From UBA2862 sp045637485 (GTDB lineage Bacteria; Bacillota; Clostridia; Christensenellales; Aristaeellaceae): a DNA stretch of 51,743 nucleotides. Positions 41,694-49,614 of the stretch are shown piece by piece. The stretch is from NCBI GenBank assembly GCA_045637485.1, contig JAZTZK010000195.1, positions 1 through 51,743 of the forward strand. The letters run 5' to 3'. The notes beneath the pieces were generated by a model. The model was given only the letters and a program-made list of their open reading frames with translations. It made no database searches and was not told where the DNA came from. How positions within the stretch are numbered: position 1 is the stretch's first letter; every line of letters begins with the position of its first letter. Made by a program: the position numbers and the translations under genes.

Positions 41694-42962
41694 ATGAGAC
41701 GTTATCTGATTGTCGCGCTGGTACTGGCGCTGGCCCTGGCGCTGACCGCCTGCGGGAAGTCCGGGGACAGCGAGGCGGCGGAGCCCATCAGGATCGGCTA
41801 TGTCAATCCCACCACGGGGGCGCTTGCGGGCAACGGCGAGGGCTGCGAGTGGGTGGTCAGGCAGATCACCGACTATGTCAAGGCGCATCCCATCACCGTG
41901 GACGGCAAACCGCGGGAGATCAATGTGATCGTCTACGATTCCACTTCCGACCAGAATGTCTGCTCGGAGATGGCCCAGAAGCTGATCGAGGAGGACCGCA
42001 TCGACCTGATGCTCGCCATCCAGACGCCCAATACGGTGATCCCGGTGGCGCAGGTGGCGGAGCGCTACGGCATCCCCTGTATCGCGACCCAGTCGCCGGT
42101 GGATCCGCTGGCCAATTCCCAGGAGGAATTCAAGTGGACCTACAACGCCTTCTACACCCTCGACCAGGTGTATGAATCCCAGCGGGCCCTGTGGACGGTG
42201 GCGGGGCATGCCCCCCGGTCGGGCGCGAAGGTCGGCCTGCTGTTTGCCAACGACGCGGACGGCACGGCCTGGCACGATATATTTGTGCGGCGGCTGGCGG
42301 AGGACGGCTATACCGTGGTCGATCCGGGCCAGTATCCCTCCCACACCACCGATTTTACCAACGTGGCTTCGAAGTTCAAGGCTGAGGACATCGACGTCAT
42401 CGCGGGCACGAACATTCCCCCGGATTTCATGAACGCTTACCAGGCCATCATCAGCGCGGGCGTCGAGGTGGAATGCGTCACGATGGGCAAGTGCTGCCTG
42501 CTGGCCAGCGACGTCGAGGCGCTGGGCAACCTGGCGGACGGCATCATGACCCAGGTTTGGTGGGACCCCACCTACCCCTACAAGTCCGACCTGACCGGCA
42601 TGGATTCCGGGGCGCTCAACGAGGCCTATGTCAAGGACAACAACGGCCGCGTCATGCCCCAGCCGGCGGCCTATGCCTACGCGGGACTCGAGCTGGCCGT
42701 ACAGGCCTTCGAGAAGGCCGGCACGACCGACAGGCAGAAGCTGGTGGAGGCGATCGGAAGCCTGGATGTGACCACGGTCGTCGGGCATGTGAAGTACGAC
42801 CAGAGGATGAAGGGCCTGCCCTACGCCTGCACCACGCTGTGCGGCGGCCAGTGGCAGCGGGAGAATGGCGAGCTGGTGCTGAAGATTATCGACAATTCCC
42901 TGTATCCCGAAATCGGCCTGACCGGGGAATACGTGCCGGGCAACGCGACGAACGCCCGTTGA
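41694..42962 (+). CDS. livK: Liv-type ABC substrate-binding lipoprotein
   Basis: A 422-residue lipoprotein with signal peptide and lipobox LTAC (Cys20). The mature part is a type-1 periplasmic-binding fold of the Leu/Ile/Val (Peripla_BP_6) family: IRIGYVNPTTGALAGNGEGCEW, VIVYDSTSDQNVCSEMAQKLIEEDRIDLML, IPCIATQSPVD. It delivers ligand to the permeases encoded downstream. The family also binds amides, urea and aromatic compounds, so branched-chain amino acids are a default guess. It has its own promoter and is followed by a GC-rich stem-loop before the ATPase genes. The ribosome site is GGAAGAGAGG. Confidence 0.87.
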   Translation: MRRYLIVALVLALALALTACGKSGDSEAAEPIRIGYVNPTTGALAGNGEGCEWVVRQITDYVKAHPITVDGKPREINVIVYDSTSDQNVCSEMAQKLIEEDRIDLMLAIQTPNTVIPVAQVAERYGIPCIATQSPVDPLANSQEEFKWTYNAFYTLDQVYESQRALWTVAGHAPRSGAKVGLLFANDADGTAWHDIFVRRLAEDGYTVVDPGQYPSHTTDFTNVASKFKAEDIDVIAGTNIPPDFMNAYQAIISAGVEVECVTMGKCCLLASDVEALGNLADGIMTQVWWDPTYPYKSDLTGMDSGALNEAYVKDNNGRVMPQPAAYAYAGLELAVQAFEKAGTTDRQKLVEAIGSLDVTTVVGHVKYDQRMKGLPYACTTLCGGQWQRENGELVLKIIDNSLYPEIGLTGEYVPGNATNAR

Positions 42963-42972
42963 TCTGTGAGCG

Positions 42973-43009
42973 CGCCGCCGATGTCCCGCGTGCCGGGGCA
43001 TCGGCGGCG
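42973..43009 (+). other. Intra-operon stem-loop after livK
   Basis: CGCCGCCGATG (42973-42983) pairs perfectly with CATCGGCGGCG (42999-43009). There is no T-run. As after the BMP binding-protein gene, it probably protects or attenuates mRNA so that the binding protein exceeds the transporter subunits. Confidence 0.55.
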
Positions 43010-43031
43010 ATGACGCGCGGAGGAGCAAGTC

Positions 43032-43775
43032 ATGGAGACGATACTCACCTTTGACGATGTCCATGCCGGTTACGGCAGGATCCATGTGCTGAACGGGCTG
43101 TCCTTTGAGGTCGAGCGCGGGACGGTATTTGGCGTCATCGGGCCCAACGGCAGCGGGAAGACCACGATGCTCAATGCCATCATGGGCATGATCCCCCTCT
43201 CCTCCGGCAGGATCGAGCTGGAGGGAAGGGACGTTTCCAGGCTGACGGCGGACGCGCGATGCAGGCTCGGCATAGGGCGCACCTTTCAGATTCCCCGCCC
43301 CTTCGTTCGCATGACGGTCTTCGAAAACGTCCTGGTTTCAGCGGTCTTTGGCGCGGGCATGTCGGAGGCGGAAGGAAGGGAGCCTGCGCTGGAGGTGCTG
43401 CGCTTCACGGGCCTGTATGATAAGCGGGACGTGATCTCTGGCAAGCTCACGCTGCTGGACCTCAAGCGGCTTGAAATCGCCCGGGCCATCGTGGCCAGGC
43501 CGAAGCTGCTGCTGCTGGATGAGGTGGCGGCGGGCCTGACCGGCGCGGAGGTCGAGGATGTGATGGCGATCGTCGCCCGGCTGAAGGAAACGGGCTTTAC
43601 GATTGTATGGATCGAGCACATCATCGAAGCGATGGTCAGGGCCACGGATCGCCTGATGTGCGTCTCGGAAGGCCGCTGCGTCGTGGAGGGCGAGCCGATG
43701 CAGGTGATGCAGTCCCGTATCGTGGAGGCGCTCTATCTGGGAAGCGAGGATGAGGTGGCGAATGCTCCAAATTGA
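43032..43775 (+). CDS. livG: Liv-type ABC importer ATPase LivG
   Basis: A 247-residue ATPase: Walker A GPNGSGKTT, the LivG-specific GIGRTFQIPRPFVRMTVFENV, LTLLDLKRLEIARA in the signature position, Walker B LLLLDEVAAGLTGAE, and H-loop WIEHII. The signature 'LTLLDLKR' departs from LSGGQ, although LivG proteins usually keep LSYGxQR; this may weaken one of the two ATP sites. CGGAGGAG lies before the ATG. Its 3' end overlaps livF by 14 bp. Confidence 0.87.
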   Translation: METILTFDDVHAGYGRIHVLNGLSFEVERGTVFGVIGPNGSGKTTMLNAIMGMIPLSSGRIELEGRDVSRLTADARCRLGIGRTFQIPRPFVRMTVFENVLVSAVFGAGMSEAEGREPALEVLRFTGLYDKRDVISGKLTLLDLKRLEIARAIVARPKLLLLDEVAAGLTGAEVEDVMAIVARLKETGFTIVWIEHIIEAMVRATDRLMCVSEGRCVVEGEPMQVMQSRIVEALYLGSEDEVANAPN

Positions 43776-44466
43776 AAACCTTCAGGTGAAGTATGGGGAT
43801 TACATAGCGGTTTCATCCCTTTCCATGAACGTGGAAGCCGGCCAAATCGTCGCGCTCATCGGGGCCAACGGGGCGGGGAAATCCAGTCTGCTCAACGCCG
43901 TGGCGGGGCTGCTGCCTCCGACCCAGGGGCGGGTGCGCTTCGAGGGAAGGGACATCACCCGGCTGAGCGCGGATCAGGTGGCCAGGCAGGGCCTGAGCCT
44001 GGTGCCGCAGGGCGGAAGGTGCTTTGTGCGCATGTCTGTCGAGGACAACCTGCTGATCGGCGGATATCCCCGGGCGGCCCGCCGCCATGCCCGCGTGAAC
44101 CTCGAGCGCGTATACGGGATCTTCCCGGCGCTCGCGGAAAAGCGCAGGACCCTGGCGGGCACGCTGTCCGGGGGACAGCGGCAGATGCTGGCCATAGGGC
44201 GCGCGCTGATGCTGGAGCCAAAGTGCGTGCTGTTTGACGAGATTTCCCTGGGCCTTGCGCCCGTGGTGATCAAGGAGCTCTACGCCTGTATCAGCCGGAT
44301 CAGGCGGCAGGAGCACATCACCGTCGTCCTCGTCGAACAGGACATGGAAAGGGCGCTGAAGATCTGTGACAGGTACTGTGTGATGCTCAAGGGCGCGATC
44401 ACCATGTCGGGCGACCCCCGAACCATGCCCATCAGCGATATTAAATCCGCGTACTTTGGTATTTAG
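43762..44466 (+). CDS. livF: Liv-type ABC importer ATPase LivF
   Basis: A 234-residue ATPase with GANGAGKSS, LSLVPQGGRCFVRMSVEDNLLIG (LivF-type Q-loop region), LSGGQRQMLAIGRALM, VLFDEISLGLAP and H-loop region VLVEQDM, where LivF enzymes typically read 'LVEQN'. The start ATG 43762 lies inside livG with GAGGTGG upstream; the open frame runs back to 43750. It pairs with LivG in the nucleotide-binding dimer. Confidence 0.88.
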   Translation: MLQIENLQVKYGDYIAVSSLSMNVEAGQIVALIGANGAGKSSLLNAVAGLLPPTQGRVRFEGRDITRLSADQVARQGLSLVPQGGRCFVRMSVEDNLLIGGYPRAARRHARVNLERVYGIFPALAEKRRTLAGTLSGGQRQMLAIGRALMLEPKCVLFDEISLGLAPVVIKELYACISRIRRQEHITVVLVEQDMERALKICDRYCVMLKGAITMSGDPRTMPISDIKSAYFGI

Positions 44467-44478
44467 GCGGGATGTGAC

Positions 44479-45321
44479 ATGAAGATGATACAGCTGCTGG
44501 TGAACGGGCTGCTGCTGGGCAGCGTATACGCGCTGGTGGGCCTGGGAATGGCGATGATATTTGGCATCATCGGCCTGACGAACCTGGCCCACGGCGAATA
44601 CGTGGTGCTTGGCGCCTACCTGTCCACGTTCTTCGCCCGGCTCATGGGTGTCGATCCCATACTGACGCTGGTCGTTACAGTGCCCTTCATGTTTTTGCTG
44701 GGCGTGGCGCTTCAGCACTTTCTCATCAATCGGGCCATGAAGCGGGGGGGTGAACCCGCGCTGCTGGTGACCTTCGGGCTATCCATCATATTGCAGGATG
44801 CCATGCTGATGATCTTCTCGGCGGACGCCCAGCACGCCTCGACGCCGTACAGCACAAGGACGCTTCACTTCGCCGGGCTGAATATCGCTTTTCTGGATGT
44901 GGTGCTCTTTTTCATCTGCCTGGCCTGCGTGCTGGGGCTGACGCTGTTTTTGAGGTACACCTATACGGGGCGCGCCATCCGCGCGATATCCGACGATCCC
45001 ACGGCGGCGGCGCTGGTGGGTATCAACGCAAGGTGGATCTACGACATCGCGCTGGGCGTCGCGCTGGCGACAGCGGCGGTGTCGGGCCTGTGCGTCGGCA
45101 TGAAGTGGACCTTCTATCCCAGCTCCGGCGGCCAATATCTGCTGATCGCGTTCATCGTGGTGGTCATCGGCGGGATGAACAGCATTCCGGGTACGCTGCT
45201 GGCGGGATTCGGCTTTGGCCTTGCCCAGGTGGTGGGCGGAGCAAATTACGGCCTGCTCATCAGTTACGTGGTCATGCTGCTCACGCTGGCCATACATCCG
45301 AAAAAGCAGATCGGCAAATGA
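44479..45321 (+). CDS. livH: Liv-type ABC importer permease LivH
   Basis: 280 residues with about eight membrane helices. LivH hallmarks: QLLVNGLLLGSVYALVGLGM at the N-terminus, IIGLTNLAHGEYVVLGAY, YTGRAIRAISDDPTAAALVGIN (the coupling loop toward the ATPase) and VVIGGMNSIPGTLLAG. It begins 12 bp after livF and ends 16 bp before livM. Confidence 0.9.
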   Translation: MKMIQLLVNGLLLGSVYALVGLGMAMIFGIIGLTNLAHGEYVVLGAYLSTFFARLMGVDPILTLVVTVPFMFLLGVALQHFLINRAMKRGGEPALLVTFGLSIILQDAMLMIFSADAQHASTPYSTRTLHFAGLNIAFLDVVLFFICLACVLGLTLFLRYTYTGRAIRAISDDPTAAALVGINARWIYDIALGVALATAAVSGLCVGMKWTFYPSSGGQYLLIAFIVVVIGGMNSIPGTLLAGFGFGLAQVVGGANYGLLISYVVMLLTLAIHPKKQIGK

Positions 45322-45337
45322 GGGAGATGAACTGTTG

Positions 45338-46336
45338 ATGCCTCCTAAAGCGTTCCCCTCCCGGCGACAGGCCAGGCGGAGCAGAAAAGCGGCGCTGAGG
45401 CGCGCCGCCCTGGCGCTTGCGATCGCATTGCTGTTCGCGCTGGGCGCCTTCGGCGTATTCTCAACCAATGTGATGCGGTATCTGCTGCAGATCTATCTGT
45501 ATATCGCCCTGGGGCAGGCGTGGAACCTGCTGAGCGGCTTTTCCGGCATGACGAGCCTGGGGCAACAGCTCTTCGTCGGGCTGGCGGGCTATACCGTGGC
45601 GATCGTCACCAGCACCTACGGCGGCTCTGCTTACCTGGGACTTGTCGCGGGCGCGTTGGTGGCCGCGCTGGCGGCGCTGCTGCTGTCGCGGATACTCTTC
45701 AGGATAAGCGGCATGTACTTTGCCATCGCCACGTGGGTTGCTGCGGAGGCGGTGGAGAAGCTGTTCCTGGCCTGGAAATACACCAATCAGGGCAGCGGCA
45801 TGACCGTTCGCATCGTGCCCTATCCCACCACGGGGCAGATCTACCTGCTGTCCCTGGCCGTTTGCTGCGGCTCCGTCGCGCTGGTGTACGCGATCATGCG
45901 CTCGAGAATGGGCCTTGGGCTCATGGCCATGCGCGACGACATGGAGGCCGCCCAGGTGACGGGCGTCAACCTGTCAAAAATCCGGTTGACCGCCTATGTG
46001 CTGGCCGCGATGGTCTCCGCGCTGGCCGGGGGCGTGTTCTTTATCAACAAGGGCGTCATATACCCCGACAGCGGCTTTTCGGTGGGCTGGACGGTCTCGT
46101 CGGTGTTTATCTGCCTGATCGGCGGGACGGGTACGCTCAGCGGACCGGTGGTGGGCGCGGCGCTCTATGTGCTCCTGCGTGAATTCCTGGCCCATTATCC
46201 GGGCTGGTCCAACATACTGCTGGGACTGATCACGCTGTTTGTGATTTTCTTCATGCCGGAGGGCATCGTTGGAACCCTGCAAAGATATACCCACATACCG
46301 CTGATCTTGCAGCACAGGCGCTCGGACATGACGTAA
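45338..46336 (+). CDS. livM: Liv-type ABC importer permease LivM
   Basis: 332 residues. A basic N-terminus (RRQARRSRKAALRRAA) precedes about nine membrane helices. LivM motifs include YIALGQAWNLLSGFSGMTSLGQQLFVG, AMRDDMEAAQVTGVN (coupling loop) and CLIGGTGTLSGPVVGAALY. The start is ATG 45338 (or TTG 45335) after GGGAGA; the open frame begins earlier, inside livH, without support. It completes the five-gene importer and is followed by a bidirectional terminator. Confidence 0.88.
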   Translation: MPPKAFPSRRQARRSRKAALRRAALALAIALLFALGAFGVFSTNVMRYLLQIYLYIALGQAWNLLSGFSGMTSLGQQLFVGLAGYTVAIVTSTYGGSAYLGLVAGALVAALAALLLSRILFRISGMYFAIATWVAAEAVEKLFLAWKYTNQGSGMTVRIVPYPTTGQIYLLSLAVCCGSVALVYAIMRSRMGLGLMAMRDDMEAAQVTGVNLSKIRLTAYVLAAMVSALAGGVFFINKGVIYPDSGFSVGWTVSSVFICLIGGTGTLSGPVVGAALYVLLREFLAHYPGWSNILLGLITLFVIFFMPEGIVGTLQRYTHIPLILQHRRSDMT

Positions 46337-46435
46337 GGCACTGTCGACAAATCAGTTGCGCATGTTGCCTGTCTGAATCCGTCAAGGCCCCGCTGTCGAC
46401 GATCAACGTGCCCCGGCGCGCCGGCTTCCATAATC

Positions 46436-46468
46436 AAAAACAATGTCGGTGAAACCGACATTGTTTTT
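46436..46468. terminator. Bidirectional terminator between livM and BspA-like gene
   Basis: AAAAACAATGTCGGT pairs perfectly with ACCGACATTGTTTTT around a GAA loop. The T-run works for rightward transcripts and the A-run on the other side serves the leftward BspA gene, whose stop codon is four bases away. Confidence 0.9.
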
Positions 46469-46472
46469 GATA

Positions 46473-48380
46473 TCAGAGTGTCGTATCGCTATTGCATAGC
46501 GCCTCAATGGTCTCCTCGTCAGCGCAGCCGGTTTCAACAATTCCTGATGCCGACTGAAAGCGTTTCAGACCTTCCTCCGTCTCATCGCCCCAAATACCAT
46601 CGGCCTGTCCGGATAGAAAACCAAGCTTTATCAATATCCGCTGTAACCACTTGACCGAAGCGCCCGTACTACCCTTTGCCATGTCGCGTTCGATGATTGC
46701 CTGTCGCATCCAGTCGGACGCGGTCAATACCTGGCCATCCCGTACCAGCTTTGCATTACAGGACGCGAACATGTTCTCGGTATTCAGATCCTCGCGATTC
46801 AAGAGAATGAAGTTATCGCTTATGTCCACTTGCTTCAAGCCGGTGCAATTTGAGAACATTTTGCTTGTATTTTTGACTTTGCTGGTGTTGAATCCACTTG
46901 CGTTTACGCTTTGCAGGCTCTTGCAGCGATTGAACATTCGATACATGTCAGTTACATGGCCTGTGTCAAATCCGCTGACATCCAAGCTTTCCAAACTGCT
47001 GCAGTTATTGAACATATCATTCATGCTTTCAACCTTGCCGGTATTGAAATTGCCTACCTCCAAGCCTGACAAATTGCTGCATTTGGAAAACATATGACTC
47101 ATATTGATCACATTTCCCGTATCAAAGAGGCTGACATCCAGATATTTGAGATTTGCGCATCCATAGAACAAATATGCCATATGCTCGACTTTGCTTGTAT
47201 CAAAGCCTCGAACGTCAATACTTGTCAACGCGCTGCAGTTATTGAACATATGGTTCATATTTGATACATTGCCCGTGTTGAAGCGGCTTACGTCAATACC
47301 CGTCAGGCTGCTGCAATCAGAAAACAAATAGCTCATATCCGTTACGTTTGCCGTATCAAAACCGCTCACGTCGATGCGCTCCAGACTCCTGCAATCCCGA
47401 AACATATATCTCATGTTTGTTGCATTGCTTGTATTGAATTGTTTCGTATCCAGATGATTCAGATTGCTGCATCCGGAAAACATATAGCTCATATCCATTA
47501 CACGGCTCGTGTCAAATCGACTTGTGTCCAGGGACAGGAGACACTCACAGTTCATGAACATGCCCCTCGTGCTTTTGACATTGCCTGTGTTGAAGCCAGT
47601 GACATCAATATGCGGCAGGCTTGAGCAATAGCTGAACATTCCTTGCATGTTGTCCGCTGTACTTGTATCAAAACTCTGTATGTCCAGCTCAGTCAAGCTG
47701 GTACACTTTGTAAACATGTAACTGAAATCCAATACATTGCGTGTGTCAAAACTGCTGACATCCAAATGGTCCAGGCTTTTACATCTGTCGAACATATGCT
47801 GCATGTTCCTTGTTTCGCCTGTAAAGAAGCAGTTGTTAAAGAGTATCCGTCCAAGATTTTCATATCTTGCAAAAAAGTATGAACAATCTCTCGGCGCAGT
47901 CACGCCTCCATCCCCTGCGATGATTAATCGTTTTCCGTCCGCTTCATCCTCTGTCCAGGCCCAAACACTGCCGTTTTCCGCCATTGAAACGTCCCAGGCA
48001 TCATTTCCAACGCTATCCAAATGATCAACAAACTCAATGACGCGAATATCGCTTCGCTTCAAAGATTTGTTATTTAAAACATATGGATCGTAATATGTAT
48101 CCTTAATTTCCTCATCAGTCAGTTCGTCCTCTCGCAGCACAGGGCCATTGTTTGAAGAAAATGTCGATTGTACCTGCGTATTATCAAAGGATAGTTCCGG
48201 CACATCGCCCCAATCAAAATCGTCACTTTCTGGTTCAGATGTGGGAACGGCTGTTCTGTCCCTGGAAAAAACCAAATCCGGTAGTTCGAAGTCGTCTTCG
48301 GTTTCTGCCTGAGCGAAAAGCAAGGGCAGCAGCATAAAGACAATCAGCAACAATGCAGACAGCAATCCAATCCGTTTCAA
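46473..48380 (-). CDS. BspA/DUF285 LRR surface protein, peptidoglycan-binding tail
   Basis: 635 residues. A signal peptide ends near FAQA. An acidic linker leads to a single lead-in segment of the same kind as in the protein at 13629 (SDIRVIEFVDHLDS, AWDVSMAENGSV, AGDGGVTAP). About 14 DUF285 leucine-rich repeats ('MFxxCxxLxxLDVSxFDT') follow. A C-terminal PG_binding_1 domain includes GASVKWLQRILIKLGFLSG and GDETEEGLKRFQ. I set the start at TTG 48380: GGAGGGGGA lies about eight bases before it, whereas the in-frame GTG at 48398 falls on that ribosome site. The gene is visibly AT-richer than its neighbours, suggesting separate acquisition. It is the only gene of its transcript. Confidence 0.85.
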   Translation of the reverse strand: MKRIGLLSALLLIVFMLLPLLFAQAETEDDFELPDLVFSRDRTAVPTSEPESDDFDWGDVPELSFDNTQVQSTFSSNNGPVLREDELTDEEIKDTYYDPYVLNNKSLKRSDIRVIEFVDHLDSVGNDAWDVSMAENGSVWAWTEDEADGKRLIIAGDGGVTAPRDCSYFFARYENLGRILFNNCFFTGETRNMQHMFDRCKSLDHLDVSSFDTRNVLDFSYMFTKCTSLTELDIQSFDTSTADNMQGMFSYCSSLPHIDVTGFNTGNVKSTRGMFMNCECLLSLDTSRFDTSRVMDMSYMFSGCSNLNHLDTKQFNTSNATNMRYMFRDCRSLERIDVSGFDTANVTDMSYLFSDCSSLTGIDVSRFNTGNVSNMNHMFNNCSALTSIDVRGFDTSKVEHMAYLFYGCANLKYLDVSLFDTGNVINMSHMFSKCSNLSGLEVGNFNTGKVESMNDMFNNCSSLESLDVSGFDTGHVTDMYRMFNRCKSLQSVNASGFNTSKVKNTSKMFSNCTGLKQVDISDNFILLNREDLNTENMFASCNAKLVRDGQVLTASDWMRQAIIERDMAKGSTGASVKWLQRILIKLGFLSGQADGIWGDETEEGLKRFQSASGIVETGCADEETIEALCNSDTTL

Positions 48381-48614
48381 GATAACATCCCCCTCCACGA
48401 TAAGATGGTTGATTCATACTGATACATGCGACAGCATTGGGTTGCCAAGCAGGGCCGTTGCCAAAGCAGGTGCCAGCAATATACAGCGCGTTGCCGCAAG
48501 GAGAGCCTATGCTTTTTATTATAACGTATCTGTTCGGTCATGGCGGCGCTCTCGTCCTCCGACCTGGTGACGCCGATGGTGACGGTTACCATCGCTTCGG
48601 CCTCGGCGTCGTCA

Positions 48615-49331
48615 TCAGATATCCGCCCTGGCCACCGACTCGATCGTCTGGATGGACGGTCGGTCGGCCAGGCTTTCGCAGATTTCCCCGGCAACGCGCA
48701 TGCTCTGCGGCATGAGGCTGCGAAGCGCTTCCTCCGACACGTGATCCTTCAGCGCCTCGCGGCAGATCAGGAAGGCGACCTCGCCGACGGATATGTCGCT
48801 GAAATAACCCTCCTGCTGCTTCAGGATCAGCGTCCTGCCCAGCATGTAGGGCAGGTATTGGGATCGGAGCGTTGCGATCTCCTCGTCGATATCGCTGCCA
48901 TAGTAGTGGCGAACCAGCTTCAGGGCTATGGTGTTGGGGCGCTTTGACAGGTAATTGAATATGAAATCGTATTTCAGGGAATCGATGAAGAACTGGCGAT
49001 AGCCCCCGGATTCCATCATGAAGCGGTGGTAGGTGGACACCGCAACCAGCGCGAACAGTGCCGGGTCGGTGTCGAAGTCGATCGTCGCCTGAACCGGCGG
49101 CATGGTGTGCTTCAGCATGGCCAGGGTGACGTAGGCGCCCAGGCGCTCCTTGTTGCCGAAACAGTTGTTCAGGGATCCCATGGCGACGCCGGCTGCCCTT
49201 GTGATGTCTGCGATATTCGCGCTTTCAAAGCCCTTTTCCCTGAACACGGTGATGGCGCCATCGATGATCTGGACCATGGTCTTCTGCCTTTGCAGGCTCT
49301 TTTTCGTGGGTTTGGTGGATTCTGCGCTCAT
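48615..49331 (-). CDS. TetR-family transcriptional regulator
   Basis: 238 residues. The N-terminal helix-turn-helix reads IIDGAITVFREKGFESANI, then ADITRAAGVAMGSLNNCFGNKERL, matching the TetR DNA-binding pattern, although 'LNNCFGNK' replaces the usual 'LYxHFxxK'. The C-terminal ligand domain is not assignable. It is transcribed away from the large surface-protein gene starting at 49615, and the 283-bp spacer between them holds an inverted repeat that could be its operator. The 234-bp gap downstream, toward the BspA-like gene start, shows no gene. Confidence 0.85.
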   Translation of the reverse strand: MSAESTKPTKKSLQRQKTMVQIIDGAITVFREKGFESANIADITRAAGVAMGSLNNCFGNKERLGAYVTLAMLKHTMPPVQATIDFDTDPALFALVAVSTYHRFMMESGGYRQFFIDSLKYDFIFNYLSKRPNTIALKLVRHYYGSDIDEEIATLRSQYLPYMLGRTLILKQQEGYFSDISVGEVAFLICREALKDHVSEEALRSLMPQSMRVAGEICESLADRPSIQTIESVARADI

Positions 49332-49443
49332 GTTGCCTTTGCCCTGTTTGTTTTGTCACCTATATTGAAAATATTGACCATCAAAGTCAGAGTATTTGCC
49401 ATTGAATTCCGCTGTCGAATAAAGTATCATGTATATGGAGTAG

Positions 49444-49459
49444 CTTGAATTTTTTCAAG
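49444..49459. promoter_or_regulatory. Inverted repeat, possible regulator operator
   Basis: CTTGAA, four T, TTCAAG lies in the spacer between the divergent TetR and surface-protein genes, 113 bp from one start and 156 bp from the other. The arms are only 6 bp, so this is a suggestion. The rest of the 49332-49614 spacer is AT-rich; I could not fix a promoter with confidence. Confidence 0.3.
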
Positions 49460-49614
49460 GTCATATGCGGCCCCCAAGAGACATATTAATGAAAAACGGC
49501 TGAAAAGTCAACACAAAATGGAAAAAGATTGTGTTTATACATTACAATATTGCAAGCGAACCTGATGTCGAACTGTTGCAGACCGTCTGATTCAAGCAGG
49601 AAGAAGGATAAAAT

